The translations under genes were made by a program, and so were the position numbers. A DNA stretch of 64,000 nt, from positions 423,001 to 487,000 of the forward strand of contig NZ_CP015583.1 in the NCBI RefSeq assembly GCF_001941945.1, in the 5' to 3' direction. Below, one piece after another: positions 1 to 8,520 of the stretch; positions within the stretch are counted from its first letter, which is position 1; each line of letters opens with the position of its first letter. This stretch comes from Roseomonas gilardii (GTDB lineage: Bacteria > Pseudomonadota > Alphaproteobacteria > Acetobacterales > Acetobacteraceae). Below the pieces are notes generated by a model that ran no database searches, had not been told where the DNA came from, and worked only from the letters and a program-made list of their open reading frames with translations.

Positions 1-1
1 C

Positions 2-406
2 CTGACCGGCGCCGACAATGCCCGCTTCATCGCCCGCGTCTATGGCATCCCGGTGCGGCAGGTCCTCGACTACGTGCAGGACTTCGCCGAACTCGGCCCC
101 TATTTCCACGAGCCCGTCCGCACCTATTCCGCCGGCATGATGAGCCGCCTCCTGCTCGGCCTCTCCTTCGCGGTGGACTTCGACTGCTACCTGGTGGACG
201 AGGCGGTGGGCGCCGGCGACGCCCGCTTCGTGGACCGCACGCACCAGGCCATGGAGGAGCGCCTGTCCCGCTCCGCCCTGCTGATGGTCTCCCACAGCCC
301 GGAACAGGTCCGCCTCTTCTGCCGGACGGCCGGCGTGCTCCGCCAGGGCCGCCTGGATTTCTACGAGGATGTCGATGAAGCTATCGCCGCCTATCAGTCC
401 CTTTGA
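2..406 (+). CDS. kpsT: Capsule polysaccharide export ABC ATPase, KpsT type (5' end outside window)
   Basis: The 3' part of an ATP-binding protein that energises export of a capsular or exopolysaccharide across the inner membrane. The frame is open from base 2, so the start and the Walker A region lie outside the window. Visible are the degenerate ABC signature (RTYSAGMMSRLLLGLSFA) and the Walker B strand CYLVDEAVGAGD followed by the H-loop region VSHSP, all characteristic of the KpsT/BexA/CtrD group, which has a shortened C-terminus as here. Its stop overlaps the start of the next gene by 38 bases, so the two are translationally linked. The permease KpsM is expected just upstream (inference). 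Confidence 0.85.
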   Translation: MTGADNARFIARVYGIPVRQVLDYVQDFAELGPYFHEPVRTYSAGMMSRLLLGLSFAVDFDCYLVDEAVGAGDARFVDRTHQAMEERLSRSALLMVSHSPEQVRLFCRTAGVLRQGRLDFYEDVDEAIAAYQSL

Positions 407-1568
407 CGCGACAGGCGGCCTCGAGGGCAGCAGCGTCCTGCCGCCGCTGCCGCGCCGCCGCGGCCGGCTGCAGGCCCTGCTGCACCGCTACCGCCTGGTG
501 CTGCTGGTTATCGGCCTGCCGATGCTCATCGCCTCCACCTATTTCCTCCTGGTCGCCACGCCACAGTACCAGAGCGAGGCGCGCTTCCTCGTCCGCACCC
601 GCTCCGGCGGTCCCACCGCCTCCAGCGCGCTCGGCTCGCTGCTGACCTCGGCCGGATTCACCTCCTCCAACGAGGACGCGCTGGCGATCGTGGACTTCAT
701 CAAGTCCCGCGACGCGCTGGACGGGGTGCAGCAGAAGCTGAACCTGGTGGAGCTCTGGCGCCGGCCCGAGGCGGATCTCGTGGCCCGGCTCTGGGACAGC
801 GACCCGCCGGCCGAACGGCTGCTCAAGTACTACAAGCGCATGGTCAGCGTCGCGCATGACAGCTCCTCCGGCACGGTCACGCTCAGCGTGCGCGCCTTCC
901 GGGCGGAGGATGCCCAGGCCGTCACTGAGGCGCTGCTCGGCCTTTCGGAAGGTCTCGTGAACAGGCTCGGCGACCGCGCGCGGGAGAACACGCTGAACGT
1001 CGCCCGCGCCGAGGTCACGCGCGCCGAACAGCGCGTGATCGCGGCGCGCGAGGCGGTGACCGGCTTCCGCGTCCGCGAGCGTCTTGTCGATCCGGCGAGC
1101 GAGGCCAAGGCCAGCCTCGACATCGTGGCCAAGCTGGAGGCCACGCTGACCCAGGCGCGCGCCGAGCTGATCGAGAAGACCGCCTATCTGCGCCCCGGCA
1201 ATCCGGAGCTGCGCAACGTGCAGAACCGGATCGACGCGCTGGAGCGCCAGATCGCCATCGAGCGCGCCCGCATCACGGCCGACGGACAGCAGTCGCTGCC
1301 GCAGCAGCTCGCGGGCTATGAGCGCCTGCTGCTGGAGCGGGAATTCGCCGACAAGCAACTCGCCTCCGCCACCGCCTCGCTGGAGACGGCGCGGGTGGAT
1401 GCGCAGCGCCAGGCTCTCTTCCTGGCCCGCGTGGTGGAGCCGAACATGGCCCAGGAGGCCGAGTATCCGAAGGCCGGCTTCATCCTGATCAGCCTCCTCG
1501 CGATCCTCTGCGTGCTCTACGCGATGGGCTGGCTCGTCGTCGCCGGCGTTCGGGAACACGCCTCCTGA
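369..1568 (+). CDS. kpsE: Capsule polysaccharide export inner-membrane protein, KpsE/BexC/CtrB type
   Basis: A 399-residue polysaccharide co-polymerase-like protein that links the ABC exporter to the periplasm-spanning channel. It has an Arg-rich cytoplasmic N-terminus, a first membrane segment at about residues 42-62, a long periplasmic region with extended coiled coil (about 200-350, repeated Glu/Arg/Ala heptads) and a second membrane segment near residues 370-393, the standard KpsE topology. The start at 369 lies inside the upstream kpsT reading frame; ATG at 375 is an equally possible start. It sits between kpsT and the outer-membrane exporter gene, as in classical group 2 capsule loci. 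Confidence 0.85.
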   Translation: MSMKLSPPISPFDATGGLEGSSVLPPLPRRRGRLQALLHRYRLVLLVIGLPMLIASTYFLLVATPQYQSEARFLVRTRSGGPTASSALGSLLTSAGFTSSNEDALAIVDFIKSRDALDGVQQKLNLVELWRRPEADLVARLWDSDPPAERLLKYYKRMVSVAHDSSSGTVTLSVRAFRAEDAQAVTEALLGLSEGLVNRLGDRARENTLNVARAEVTRAEQRVIAAREAVTGFRVRERLVDPASEAKASLDIVAKLEATLTQARAELIEKTAYLRPGNPELRNVQNRIDALERQIAIERARITADGQQSLPQQLAGYERLLLEREFADKQLASATASLETARVDAQRQALFLARVVEPNMAQEAEYPKAGFILISLLAILCVLYAMGWLVVAGVREHAS

Positions 1569-1634
1569 TCCCCGGGGAGGGGGCTCAGGGGGAGAGAACG
1601 GGATGGCGTCACTGTTGTTTGGGGGATGCATGAG

Positions 1635-3413
1635 ATGCGTGCGCTGATCCTGGCCGCGGCCCTTCTGGTGCCGCTGTCGCTGACTGCCGCCAAGGCACAG
1701 ACCCTGCCGCAGATGCTGCAGCAGTCGCAGCAGACGGTGGGGCAAGCCGTGCCCGGCCGCCTGTCCGGCCAGAGCGCCAATGGCGGCGGGGCGGACAATT
1801 CGCTGGCTCCGTCGCAGATCGACCGGCTCCTCGGCAACGAGACGCAGATCAACCGCGAGGGCTCGGCCACCGAGGCCGAGGGCGGCGCCAACGCCACCGG
1901 CCCGCTGGCGGAGCCCGACCGCTTCCCCGGCCCGACCCGCGCCGTCTTCGGCGCCTCCCTCTTCACCCGCAATTCCCCCAGCGCCATCGACGCGCCGACG
2001 CCGAACTACCGCATCGCCCCCGGCGACCGCGTCAGCGTCCGCGTCTGGGGCGCGGTGGAGGCCGAGGCGGTCGGCCAGGTCGATCCCGACGGCAACCTCT
2101 TCCTGCCCTCGATCGGCCCGATCCGCATCGCCGGCACCCGCTCGGGCGACCTGCAGAAGGTCGTGGAATCCGAGGTCCGCCGCATCTACACGCAGCAGGT
2201 CCAGGTCTATGCCGTGCTGCTGAACGCCAACCGCATCGGCGTCTTCGTCACCGGCTTCGTCCGCACCCCCGGCCGCCACACCGGCTCCGGCGCCGAGACG
2301 GTGCTGGACTTCCTGGTGCGCGCCGGCGGCGTCGATCCGGTGCGCGGCTCCTTCCGCGACATCTCCGTCCAGCGCGGCGGCCGCACCGTCGCGAAGATCG
2401 ACCTCTATGCCTTCCTGCTGCGCGGCCAGCTTCCCGCCATCACCATGCAGGACAACGACACCATCATCGTGGCCAGGCAGGGCGCGCTGGTGGGCGTCAA
2501 CGGCTCGGTCCGCAACAACTACCTGTTCGAGGTGCCGGGCCGCGCCATGTCCGGTGCCGAGCTGATCGACCTCGCGGCACCCCTGCCGGCGGCCACCAAC
2601 GTGGTCGTGCGCGGCACCCGCAACGGCCAGCCCTATGCCCGCTACGTCACCACGGCGCAGCTCCGCAGCCTCTCCCTGAGCGACCAGGACGTGGTGAGCT
2701 TCATCACCGACGCCCCGCCGCCCACGGTGCGCGTGAACATCGAGGGCAGCCGTATCGGCCCCTCCGTGCTGATCGCGGAGCGCGATGTCGGGCTCTGCCA
2801 GCTCCTCGACTACGTGTCGGTGGACCCGCGCCTGGCCGACACCGCCTCGGTCTATCTGCTACGCCCGCGCATCGCCGCGCAGCAGCAGCGCGCGCTGAAC
2901 GAATCTCTCGACCGGTTGGAACGGCAGCTCTTCATGTCCACCGCCGCCACCACCGGCGTGGCGGAGATCCGCAACACCGAGGCCCAGCTCGTGCTCGGCT
3001 ACATCCAGCGCGGCCGCCGCATCAAGCCGGAGGGACGGCTCGTCGTTTCCGACCGCAACGGCCGCTGCGCCGATGTGCGGCTGGAGGATGGCGACACCAT
3101 CGTGATCCCCGAGCGCAGCCAGACCGTCATGGTGGCGGGCGAGGTCCTTTCCCCTACCACTGTCGTCTGGCGCGCCGGCATGACGGTGCAGCAGTATATC
3201 GACCAGGCCGGCGGCTTCGCCGACCGGGGCGACATCCGCAACATCATGATCCGGAAGGCCAGCGGCGAGATCATCCTTGACCCGGCCGTGGGGCCGAGCC
3301 CGGGCGACGAGCTGATCGCCATGCCCCGGCTCGATCCGAAATACTTCCAGATCGGCCGCGACCTGCTCAGCCTGATCTACCAGTCCGCCGTGGCGGCCTA
3401 CTACTTCCGCTGA
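1635..3413 (+). CDS. kpsD: Outer-membrane polysaccharide export protein, KpsD/Wza-like (Poly_export + SLBB)
   Basis: A 592-residue exported protein that should form the outer-membrane/periplasmic channel for the polysaccharide. A signal peptide (MRALILAAALLVPLSLTAA, then KAQ) is followed by a Poly_export domain at roughly residues 120-195 (NYRIAPGDRVSVRVWG, DPDGNLFLPSIGPIRIAG) and several SLBB-type beta-grasp repeats (VFVTGFVRTPGRH; VNIEGSRIG; VMVAGEVLSPTTVVW). I chose ATG 1635 because GGGGG at 1621-1625 is nine bases before it; ATG 1626 is in the same frame but directly abuts that motif. It is 66 bases after kpsE and ends in a strong hairpin, so it probably closes the operon. Confidence 0.8.
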   Translation: MRALILAAALLVPLSLTAAKAQTLPQMLQQSQQTVGQAVPGRLSGQSANGGGADNSLAPSQIDRLLGNETQINREGSATEAEGGANATGPLAEPDRFPGPTRAVFGASLFTRNSPSAIDAPTPNYRIAPGDRVSVRVWGAVEAEAVGQVDPDGNLFLPSIGPIRIAGTRSGDLQKVVESEVRRIYTQQVQVYAVLLNANRIGVFVTGFVRTPGRHTGSGAETVLDFLVRAGGVDPVRGSFRDISVQRGGRTVAKIDLYAFLLRGQLPAITMQDNDTIIVARQGALVGVNGSVRNNYLFEVPGRAMSGAELIDLAAPLPAATNVVVRGTRNGQPYARYVTTAQLRSLSLSDQDVVSFITDAPPPTVRVNIEGSRIGPSVLIAERDVGLCQLLDYVSVDPRLADTASVYLLRPRIAAQQQRALNESLDRLERQLFMSTAATTGVAEIRNTEAQLVLGYIQRGRRIKPEGRLVVSDRNGRCADVRLEDGDTIVIPERSQTVMVAGEVLSPTTVVWRAGMTVQQYIDQAGGFADRGDIRNIMIRKASGEIILDPAVGPSPGDELIAMPRLDPKYFQIGRDLLSLIYQSAVAAYYFR

Positions 3414-3446
3414 GGCTCTCGCCCCTCCGGGGGAGAGGTCCCTGGG

Positions 3447-3473
3447 CCGGGCGGCGGCGCAACCGCCGCCCGG
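3447..3473. terminator. GC-rich hairpin after kpsD-like gene
   Basis: Perfect 11-bp stem (CCGGGCGGCGG with its complement) and a five-base loop CGCAA, 34 bases past the export gene stop. No T-run follows, so termination may need Rho or depend on the stem alone. Confidence 0.5.
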
Positions 3474-3525
3474 ACCGCCGGGTGACATTTTCGTTGCCTC
3501 CTCGCCGCCGGGCGCCCGATCGCCT

Positions 3526-5181
3526 ATGCATGGCGGCATGTCCTGTCTCCGACAGGTCCGCCCGGGCCTCCTGTCCGCCGCCCTCGCCTGCCTCCTGCTC
3601 GCCCTTCCGGCGGCGGAGGCCCTGGCCCGGCCTGGCGCGGCGCGTTCCAGCGGCGGCTATTCGCGCCCAAGCTATTCCGGCGCCGCGCCCCGCACCCCCT
3701 CCTTCGGCGGCTACGCGGCACCCTCCCGCACCCCGTCCAGCGGCGGCTATGCCCGGCCCGATTCCGGCTTCGGCCGCATCCCCAGCATGGGCGGCTCGGC
3801 CTCGGACCGCTCCTACAACCGGGAGGCCGCCGGCGACGCCCTGCGCCGGATGCGCGAGCGCGAGGCCACCCGCAACATCCCGGCCCCTGCCGCGCCCCGT
3901 GGCAGTCAGGGCGGCAATCGGAACGGCAGTCAGGGCGGCGGCTGGGGCGGCTCCTGGGGCGGCAACTGGAACACCGGCCGCACCACCGCCCCGCGCGGCA
4001 CCTATGGCGGCCCCGACTGGTACCGCGACCGGGGCTGGAACCCCAGCGGCCCCGTGCTCTCCGGCCCGCGCGGCTTCGGCATGTGGGACGCCGCCTTCCT
4101 GTGGTTCCTGCTCAGCACGCTGAACCGCCCCGGCCACACGGATTTCTTCCGCAACCACCAGGACGACCCCGCTCTGCGCGACTGGCGCGCCCAGGCGGAA
4201 CAGGCCGCGCGCAACGATCCGCAGATCCGCGCCCAGCTCGACCAGCTCGACCGCTCCCTGGCACAGCAACAGGGACAGACGCGCGACCCGAACTACCTGC
4301 CCCCCGACGTGCCGCCGGAGGTCGCCACCGCCGACCGCGACGCCGTCACGCCGACGGAGCATCATGGCGCGGGCATCGGCATGGTGCTGGGCGTGGTGGT
4401 GGTCGGCGGCGGCCTGCTCGGCGCCCTGGCCGTGGCGAGGAACCGGCGGCCCGGCGCCGGCGGCAATGGCGGGGGAGGGGGCGGCATGGCACGCACCGGC
4501 ACCATGGGCAGCATCGCCAGCGCGGGCGACATGCTGCGGCACAAGATGTCGGGCGAGGGCTATACGCCCGAACGCTACCGCCTCGGCATGAGCGTGACGC
4601 TGGACCCGACGCCCTTCCTCCTGGCCAGCGGCCTCAAGGCGGCCCCGCCACAGGGGGGCGGCGGGGGCGCGCAGCGCCTGAGCGTCGAGGGCCTCGGCCG
4701 CATCGCGGGCGCCTCGCCCGGTGAGGCCCTGCTGCGCCTCTACCTGCCGGGCGAGGCCTCGCCCATGCTGCAGCTCCATCCCGGCCCCGACGGCACGCCC
4801 GAGGAATGCCGCTACTTCACCCTGCTGGACGAGATCACCCCGGCCGACGAGGCCGAATGGCAGGTGTGGCTGGACCCGCGGGAGGGCATGATCGGCTGGC
4901 CCGAGTTCCAGACCAAGGACGGCCGGCGCTACAGCCGCCTCTGGCAGCCCGGCGGCCAGCCCGTCCCGCCCCGCGAGCTCCGCGAGAGCCTGGAGACCAC
5001 CGCCGGCACGCGCGAACGCCGCTGCCTCGCCATGCTCTACGCCGCCCCGACCGGCGCCCCCGCCCCCGCGCCGCAGACCGAATACGTGCTGGTGCAGAGC
5101 ATCGAGGAAGGCAACGCCGCCTGGGTCGAGGTCCGCGCCGGCATCGACATCAACCCTGCCTCGCTCGGCCTCGCCGGCTGA
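3526..5181 (+). CDS. Membrane-anchored DUF2491 protein (YjfK-like C-terminal domain)
   Basis: A 551-residue protein of unknown function. Visible parts: a signal peptide (about residues 5-35, ALACLLLALPAAEALARP), a Ser/Gly/Pro-rich region with repeated SGGYxRP units, a Trp/Gly-rich stretch near 140-160, a hydrophobic segment near 185-200, a Gln-rich amphipathic helix, a clear membrane segment at about 283-305 (GMVLGVVVVGGGLLGALAVA), a Gly-rich linker and a C-terminal DUF2491 domain from about 330 (YTPERYRLGMSVTLDP, YFTLLDEI, EYVLVQSI). E. coli YjfK is essentially only the last domain (about 220 residues), so this is an exported or anchored long form. The next two genes are the equivalents of yjfL and yjfJ. 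The start could also be ATG 3538. Confidence 0.7.
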   Translation: MHGGMSCLRQVRPGLLSAALACLLLALPAAEALARPGAARSSGGYSRPSYSGAAPRTPSFGGYAAPSRTPSSGGYARPDSGFGRIPSMGGSASDRSYNREAAGDALRRMREREATRNIPAPAAPRGSQGGNRNGSQGGGWGGSWGGNWNTGRTTAPRGTYGGPDWYRDRGWNPSGPVLSGPRGFGMWDAAFLWFLLSTLNRPGHTDFFRNHQDDPALRDWRAQAEQAARNDPQIRAQLDQLDRSLAQQQGQTRDPNYLPPDVPPEVATADRDAVTPTEHHGAGIGMVLGVVVVGGGLLGALAVARNRRPGAGGNGGGGGGMARTGTMGSIASAGDMLRHKMSGEGYTPERYRLGMSVTLDPTPFLLASGLKAAPPQGGGGGAQRLSVEGLGRIAGASPGEALLRLYLPGEASPMLQLHPGPDGTPEECRYFTLLDEITPADEAEWQVWLDPREGMIGWPEFQTKDGRRYSRLWQPGGQPVPPRELRESLETTAGTRERRCLAMLYAAPTGAPAPAPQTEYVLVQSIEEGNAAWVEVRAGIDINPASLGLAG

Positions 5182-5206
5182 CAGCCATCCCGGAGGAAAG
5201 CCACCC

Positions 5207-5620
5207 GTGGACGCGATCCTGAACACCCTGGCGGCGGGCATCCCCGTGCTGATCGTGCAGTTCGGCGTGACGCTGCTGCTGCTGGCCGCCGGCGCCGCCG
5301 CCTATATCGCGATCACGCCCTTCCACGAGGTCGCGCTGATGCGGGCGGGCAACACCGCCGCCGGGGTCGTGCTCGGCGGCACGCTGGTCTCGCTCGCCAT
5401 CCCCCTCGCCGCCACCCTGGCGACCAGCCGCCTCACCCTCGACATCCTGGTCTGGGGCCTCGTCGCCCTGGTGATCCAGCTCGTGGTCTTCATGCTGGTC
5501 GCCTGGCTCTTCCGCGGCCTGCGCGCTGCGATCGAGACCGGCAACACTGCCGCCGCCATCGCCCTGGTCGGCGCCCAGATCGCCGTGGCCCTGCTCAATG
5601 CCGGCGCCATGGCCGGCTGA
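5207..5620 (+). CDS. DUF350 membrane protein (YjfL-like)
   Basis: A 137-residue integral membrane protein with four hydrophobic segments (about 10-32, 46-68, 80-102, 112-134), the size and topology of DUF350 proteins. The start is GTG at 5207, set by the ribosome site GGAGGAAAG at 5192-5200. It follows the DUF2491 gene by 25 bases and precedes a PspA-like gene by 45 bases; the same three families are neighbours in the E. coli yjf operon. Function unknown; the association with PspA-like proteins suggests a role at the membrane, which is inference. Confidence 0.75.
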   Translation: MDAILNTLAAGIPVLIVQFGVTLLLLAAGAAAYIAITPFHEVALMRAGNTAAGVVLGGTLVSLAIPLAATLATSRLTLDILVWGLVALVIQLVVFMLVAWLFRGLRAAIETGNTAAAIALVGAQIAVALLNAGAMAG

Positions 5621-5665
5621 GGCACGACCGGAACATCCGCCTGACCTTTCCTGGGGAGAACCGCC

Positions 5666-6466
5666 ATGCTTGCCTTCATCCGCAACCTCGTCGGCGTGAA
5701 GACCGATCAGGCCGTCAACAGCGCCATCGAGGCCATCGTGCGCTGGGACCCGAAATCGGCCACCGAGGCCGAGCTCCGCACCATGGAGCAGCATCTCGAC
5801 CGCCTGGGCGTCCAGGTCGCCGAGGCCCGCCAGGCCTATGAGAAGGAGGCCCGCGAGGCCCAGGCCATCCAGCAGCTCTCCGACCAGCGCATGGCCGCCG
5901 CCGAGCTGCTCCAGCGCCAGTCCGCCGCCGAGTCCGACCCGGCGAAGAAATCCGGCATCGAGCAGTCCCTCGCCACCCTCCTCAACATGCTGGAGGAGAT
6001 GGCCCCCGAGGTGGACCGCGAGAAGCAGGACGCGGTGGATGCCAAGGAGTTCGTGGACATGCTCCAGGGCGCCTACGACCAGGCCGGCCAGAAGCTCCGC
6101 ACCGCCCGCGACGCCCTGAACCGCGCCCAGCGCGACATGACCCGCGCCGGTCAGCAGCGCGAGATGGCCGAGCAGCGCGCCGAGGCTGCCCGCCAGGCCG
6201 CCGGCCTCTCCGGCGCCACCAGCGGCCTCAGCGTGGCGCTCAAGGCGATGCAGGACGCCGCCGCCCGCGACCTCGCCCAGGCCGAGGCCGCCAGCGCCAA
6301 GGCCAAGCTCCTCGCCCCGACGAAGCCGGAGAAGGACGACCCCAACATCGCCGCCGCCATGGACCAGGCCGCTGGACGCCTGCCCGCCCCCACCAGCCTG
6401 TCCGACCGCCTCGACGCCCTGCGCCAGCGCCACGGCACCCAGCCCAGGATCGGCGGGCCGGGCTGA
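5666..6466 (+). CDS. PspA/IM30-like coiled-coil protein (YjfJ-like)
   Basis: A 266-residue, almost entirely helical protein. The N-terminus MLAFIRNLVGVKTDQAVNSA resembles the amphipathic helix of PspA/Vipp1 proteins; residues about 30-210 are Gln/Glu/Ala-rich coiled coil; the C-terminal 50 residues are Pro/Ala-rich and look disordered. PspA relatives bind and stabilise stressed inner membranes and can polymerise like ESCRT-III. GGGGAGA 5-11 bases upstream supports the ATG at 5666. As third gene after DUF2491 and DUF350 it matches E. coli YjfJ better than PspA itself; there is no pspB/pspC or pspF nearby. Confidence 0.7.
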   Translation: MLAFIRNLVGVKTDQAVNSAIEAIVRWDPKSATEAELRTMEQHLDRLGVQVAEARQAYEKEAREAQAIQQLSDQRMAAAELLQRQSAAESDPAKKSGIEQSLATLLNMLEEMAPEVDREKQDAVDAKEFVDMLQGAYDQAGQKLRTARDALNRAQRDMTRAGQQREMAEQRAEAARQAAGLSGATSGLSVALKAMQDAAARDLAQAEAASAKAKLLAPTKPEKDDPNIAAAMDQAAGRLPAPTSLSDRLDALRQRHGTQPRIGGPG

Positions 6467-6481
6467 CGGGGCAGCCCTTCC

Positions 6482-6506
6482 TTGGGGAAGGCTCTGCCTT
6501 CCCCAA
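6482..6506. terminator. Hairpin after PspA-like gene
   Basis: Perfect 11-bp stem with a three-base loop, 16 bases after the stop at 6466. It has the same architecture (GGGGAAGGC type stem, 3-base loop) as the hairpin at 50773-50797. Confidence 0.45.
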
Positions 6507-6511
6507 ACCCC

Positions 6512-6757
6512 ATCCGCCAGGACGCTGCGCGCCCTGGACCCCATTCGTTGGTTCCTGCTGACGCCGGATCGCGCCGGAGAGCATCGCTCTCCGGCGACTG
6601 CCGATGCCGCCAATGCGGACAGGGTGTTTTTTCTTCTTTCCGGGAGCCCCGCTGGTCCACCTGCTCCCGGGGATCGCCCCGCAGGCTGACGGCTGCTACC
6701 GGAGACAACAAAAGCCCGGGGTCCGGGGACCGGCTTCGGTCCCCGGCGGAGAGGGGG
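6512..6757. repeat. Structured intergenic repeat, copy 1
   Basis: Matches 50533-50770 in the same orientation over about 240 bases. Three hairpins are shared: A at 6517-6537 (stem CCAGGaCGC/GCGcCCTGG, loop TGC), B at 6572-6596 (11-bp stem CGCCGGAGAGC) and C at 6723-6746 (10-bp stem CCGGGGACCG, loop GCTT). Between B and C lies a T-rich run. In hairpin A the central pair is G6524-C6530 here but C50545-G50551 in copy 2, a compensating double change. Nature unknown; not a recognisable IS. Confidence 0.7.
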
Positions 6758-6852
6758 GCCGGGCAGAAGGGAACCGCCAGACCTTGCGCGCGGTCCCGGA
6801 CCGCCGTCTCCTGCCATCCGGCCCTGGCCTGCCCCTTGCACGGAAACGCCGC

Positions 6853-8046
6853 ATGAACGACGCCCTTCTCGACCGTATCCGCCAGCTCCAGCCCGAGCTG
6901 ACCGCCATCCGCCGCGACATCCACGCCCATCCCGAGATCGGCATGGACGAGCACCGCACCTCCGCCCTGGTGGCGGCGAAGCTGCGCGAATGGGGGCTGG
7001 AGGTCACGGAGGGTGTCGGCCGCTTCGGCGTGGTCGGCACGCTCAGGGGCCGCTCCCCTGGCCAGCGCGCCATCGGCCTGCGCGCCGACATGGACGCGCT
7101 CTACATCGAGGAAGCGACCGGCAAGCCCTACGCCTCGGAGAACAAGGGGCTGATGCATGCCTGCGGCCATGACGGCCACACCACGATGCTGCTGGGCGCC
7201 GCGAAGTACCTCAGCCAGAACCGCGATTTCGGCGGCACTGTCCAGTTCATCTTCCAGCCCGCCGAGGAGGGCCGCGGCGGCGCCAAGGCCATGCTGGCCG
7301 ACGGCCTTTTCGACCGCTTCCCCGTCGATGCCGTCTATGGGTTGCACAACGAGCCCGGCCATCCGCTCGGCACCTTCATGACCCGTGTCGGCCCTGCCCT
7401 GGCGGCGGGGGACCGCTGGAACGTCACCTTCCGCGGCACTGGCGGCCATGGCGGCGCCACGCCGCACCTCTCCACCGATGTCCTCGTGCTGCAGGCGCAG
7501 TTCATCCTGGCCCTGCAGACCATCGTCAGCCGCAACGTGGCGGCGGTGGATTCCGCGGTGATCAGCGTCGGCGCCGTGCATGGCGGCTCGGCCGAGGCGC
7601 TGAACGTCATGCCTGCCGAGGTCACGCTGGGCGGCACCTGCCGATCCTACACGAAGCCGGTGCGCGACACGATGGAACGCCGGATGCGTGAGCTCGCCAC
7701 CGGCCTCGCCGCCTCCTTCGGCTGCACGGCCGAGGTCACCTATAACCGGGGCGGCACGGCGCTGGTGAACCATGCCGAGCAGACCGCCATCGCCGTGGCC
7801 GCTGCCACCACGCTTGTCGGCGGCGGCAGGGTGGACGGCAACACCCCGCCCGTCACCGGCGGGGAGGATTTCGCCGCCATGCTGGAGGCCAAGCCGGGCG
7901 CCTTCGTCTTCATGGGCCAGGGCGCGGGCGGCGCGACGTCCGAGGGCCTGCACACACCGACCTACGACTTCAACGACGACGCCATCCCCTACGGCGTCGG
8001 CTACTGGGTCAGCCTCGTCGCCACCGAAATGGGCGCGGCTTCCTGA
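6853..8046 (+). CDS. M20D-family metal-dependent amidohydrolase (hippurate hydrolase-like)
   Basis: A 397-residue cytoplasmic hydrolase of N-acyl amino acids or similar amides. Family motifs in order: DIHAHPEIGMDE near residue 20, RADMDAL, the metal site MHACGHDGHTTMLLGAA near 100-115, QPAEEGRGGAKAM near 135 (catalytic Glu), GLHNEPG, a dimerisation lid with GTGGHGG, and a C-terminal metal His in GLHTPTYDFND. I start at ATG 6853 (MNDALLDRI); the upstream open frame is repeat DNA. Preceded by the 386-base intergenic region and followed convergently by the DUF423 gene. Confidence 0.85.
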   Translation: MNDALLDRIRQLQPELTAIRRDIHAHPEIGMDEHRTSALVAAKLREWGLEVTEGVGRFGVVGTLRGRSPGQRAIGLRADMDALYIEEATGKPYASENKGLMHACGHDGHTTMLLGAAKYLSQNRDFGGTVQFIFQPAEEGRGGAKAMLADGLFDRFPVDAVYGLHNEPGHPLGTFMTRVGPALAAGDRWNVTFRGTGGHGGATPHLSTDVLVLQAQFILALQTIVSRNVAAVDSAVISVGAVHGGSAEALNVMPAEVTLGGTCRSYTKPVRDTMERRMRELATGLAASFGCTAEVTYNRGGTALVNHAEQTAIAVAAATTLVGGGRVDGNTPPVTGGEDFAAMLEAKPGAFVFMGQGAGGATSEGLHTPTYDFNDDAIPYGVGYWVSLVATEMGAAS

Positions 8047-8057
8047 GCCGCCGTGCC

Positions 8058-8088
8058 ACCGGGGGGGATGGAGCCGGCCTCCCCCGGT
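8058..8088. terminator. Bidirectional hairpin between convergent genes
   Basis: Eight-bp stem ACCGGGGG / CCCCCGGT with a 15-base loop, between the M20 gene stop (8046) and the DUF423 gene stop (8113). Confidence 0.4.
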
Positions 8089-8112
8089 AACCCCGGTCCG
8101 AGGAAGCCTGCC

Positions 8113-8475
8113 TCAGCGGCGCAGCGCCGCCACGATCAGGCAGGCCCAGCCCAGCATCAACAGCACGCCCCCGCTCGGCGCCACCACGCCGAGGGAGCGC
8201 CCCAGCACCGCCACCGACCACACCGCCCCGCAGAACAGCACCGAACCCACGGTGAAGCCCAGCCCGGCGAGGTTGAGGAAGAACCCGCCGCGCCGTTCCG
8301 CCAGCAGTCCGACGGCCAGCAGCGCCAGGGCGTGCCAGCCCTGCATGGTCAGGGCCTGGGAGAGCAGACGCGCGCGTTCCGGCGCGGCGGCGAAGGGGGC
8401 ATGGGCCGCCCAGGCCGAAAGCCCCACGGCGAGGAGTCCCGACAGCGCGCCGAGCGCGATCCAGATGCGTGCCAT
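8113..8475 (-). CDS. DUF423 small membrane protein (YgdD family)
   Basis: A 120-residue inner-membrane protein with four predicted membrane segments and the family signature region AHAPFAAAPERARLLSQALTMQGWHALAL, where a short amphipathic stretch and a conserved GxxWHALALL precede the second helix. Function unknown in all bacteria. It lies 45 bases downstream of rimI on the same strand and may be read from the tsaB-rimI transcript. Confidence 0.85.
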   Translation of the reverse strand: MARIWIALGALSGLLAVGLSAWAAHAPFAAAPERARLLSQALTMQGWHALALLAVGLLAERRGGFFLNLAGLGFTVGSVLFCGAVWSVAVLGRSLGVVAPSGGVLLMLGWACLIVAALRR

Positions 8476-8520
8476 GGGAACAGGGCTTAAGCAGATCGCG
8501 GCCCCGCCGGGAAGCCGATC

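Larger units (their letters stand above)
6467..6852. other. Intergenic stretch of 386 bases without a gene
   Basis: Begins with a perfect 11-bp hairpin (TTGGGGAAGGC at 6482-6492, loop TCT, complement to 6506) that probably ends the PspA-like transcript, then holds copy 1 of the structured repeat (6512-6757). The reading frame of the next gene is open back to 6604, but that extension is the repeat translated and is not protein-like. Confidence 0.6.

Noticed and set aside
6604-6852. N-terminal extension of the M20 amidohydrolase
   Set aside because: The extra residues are a translation of the intergenic repeat; homologues start near MNDALLDRI at 6853.
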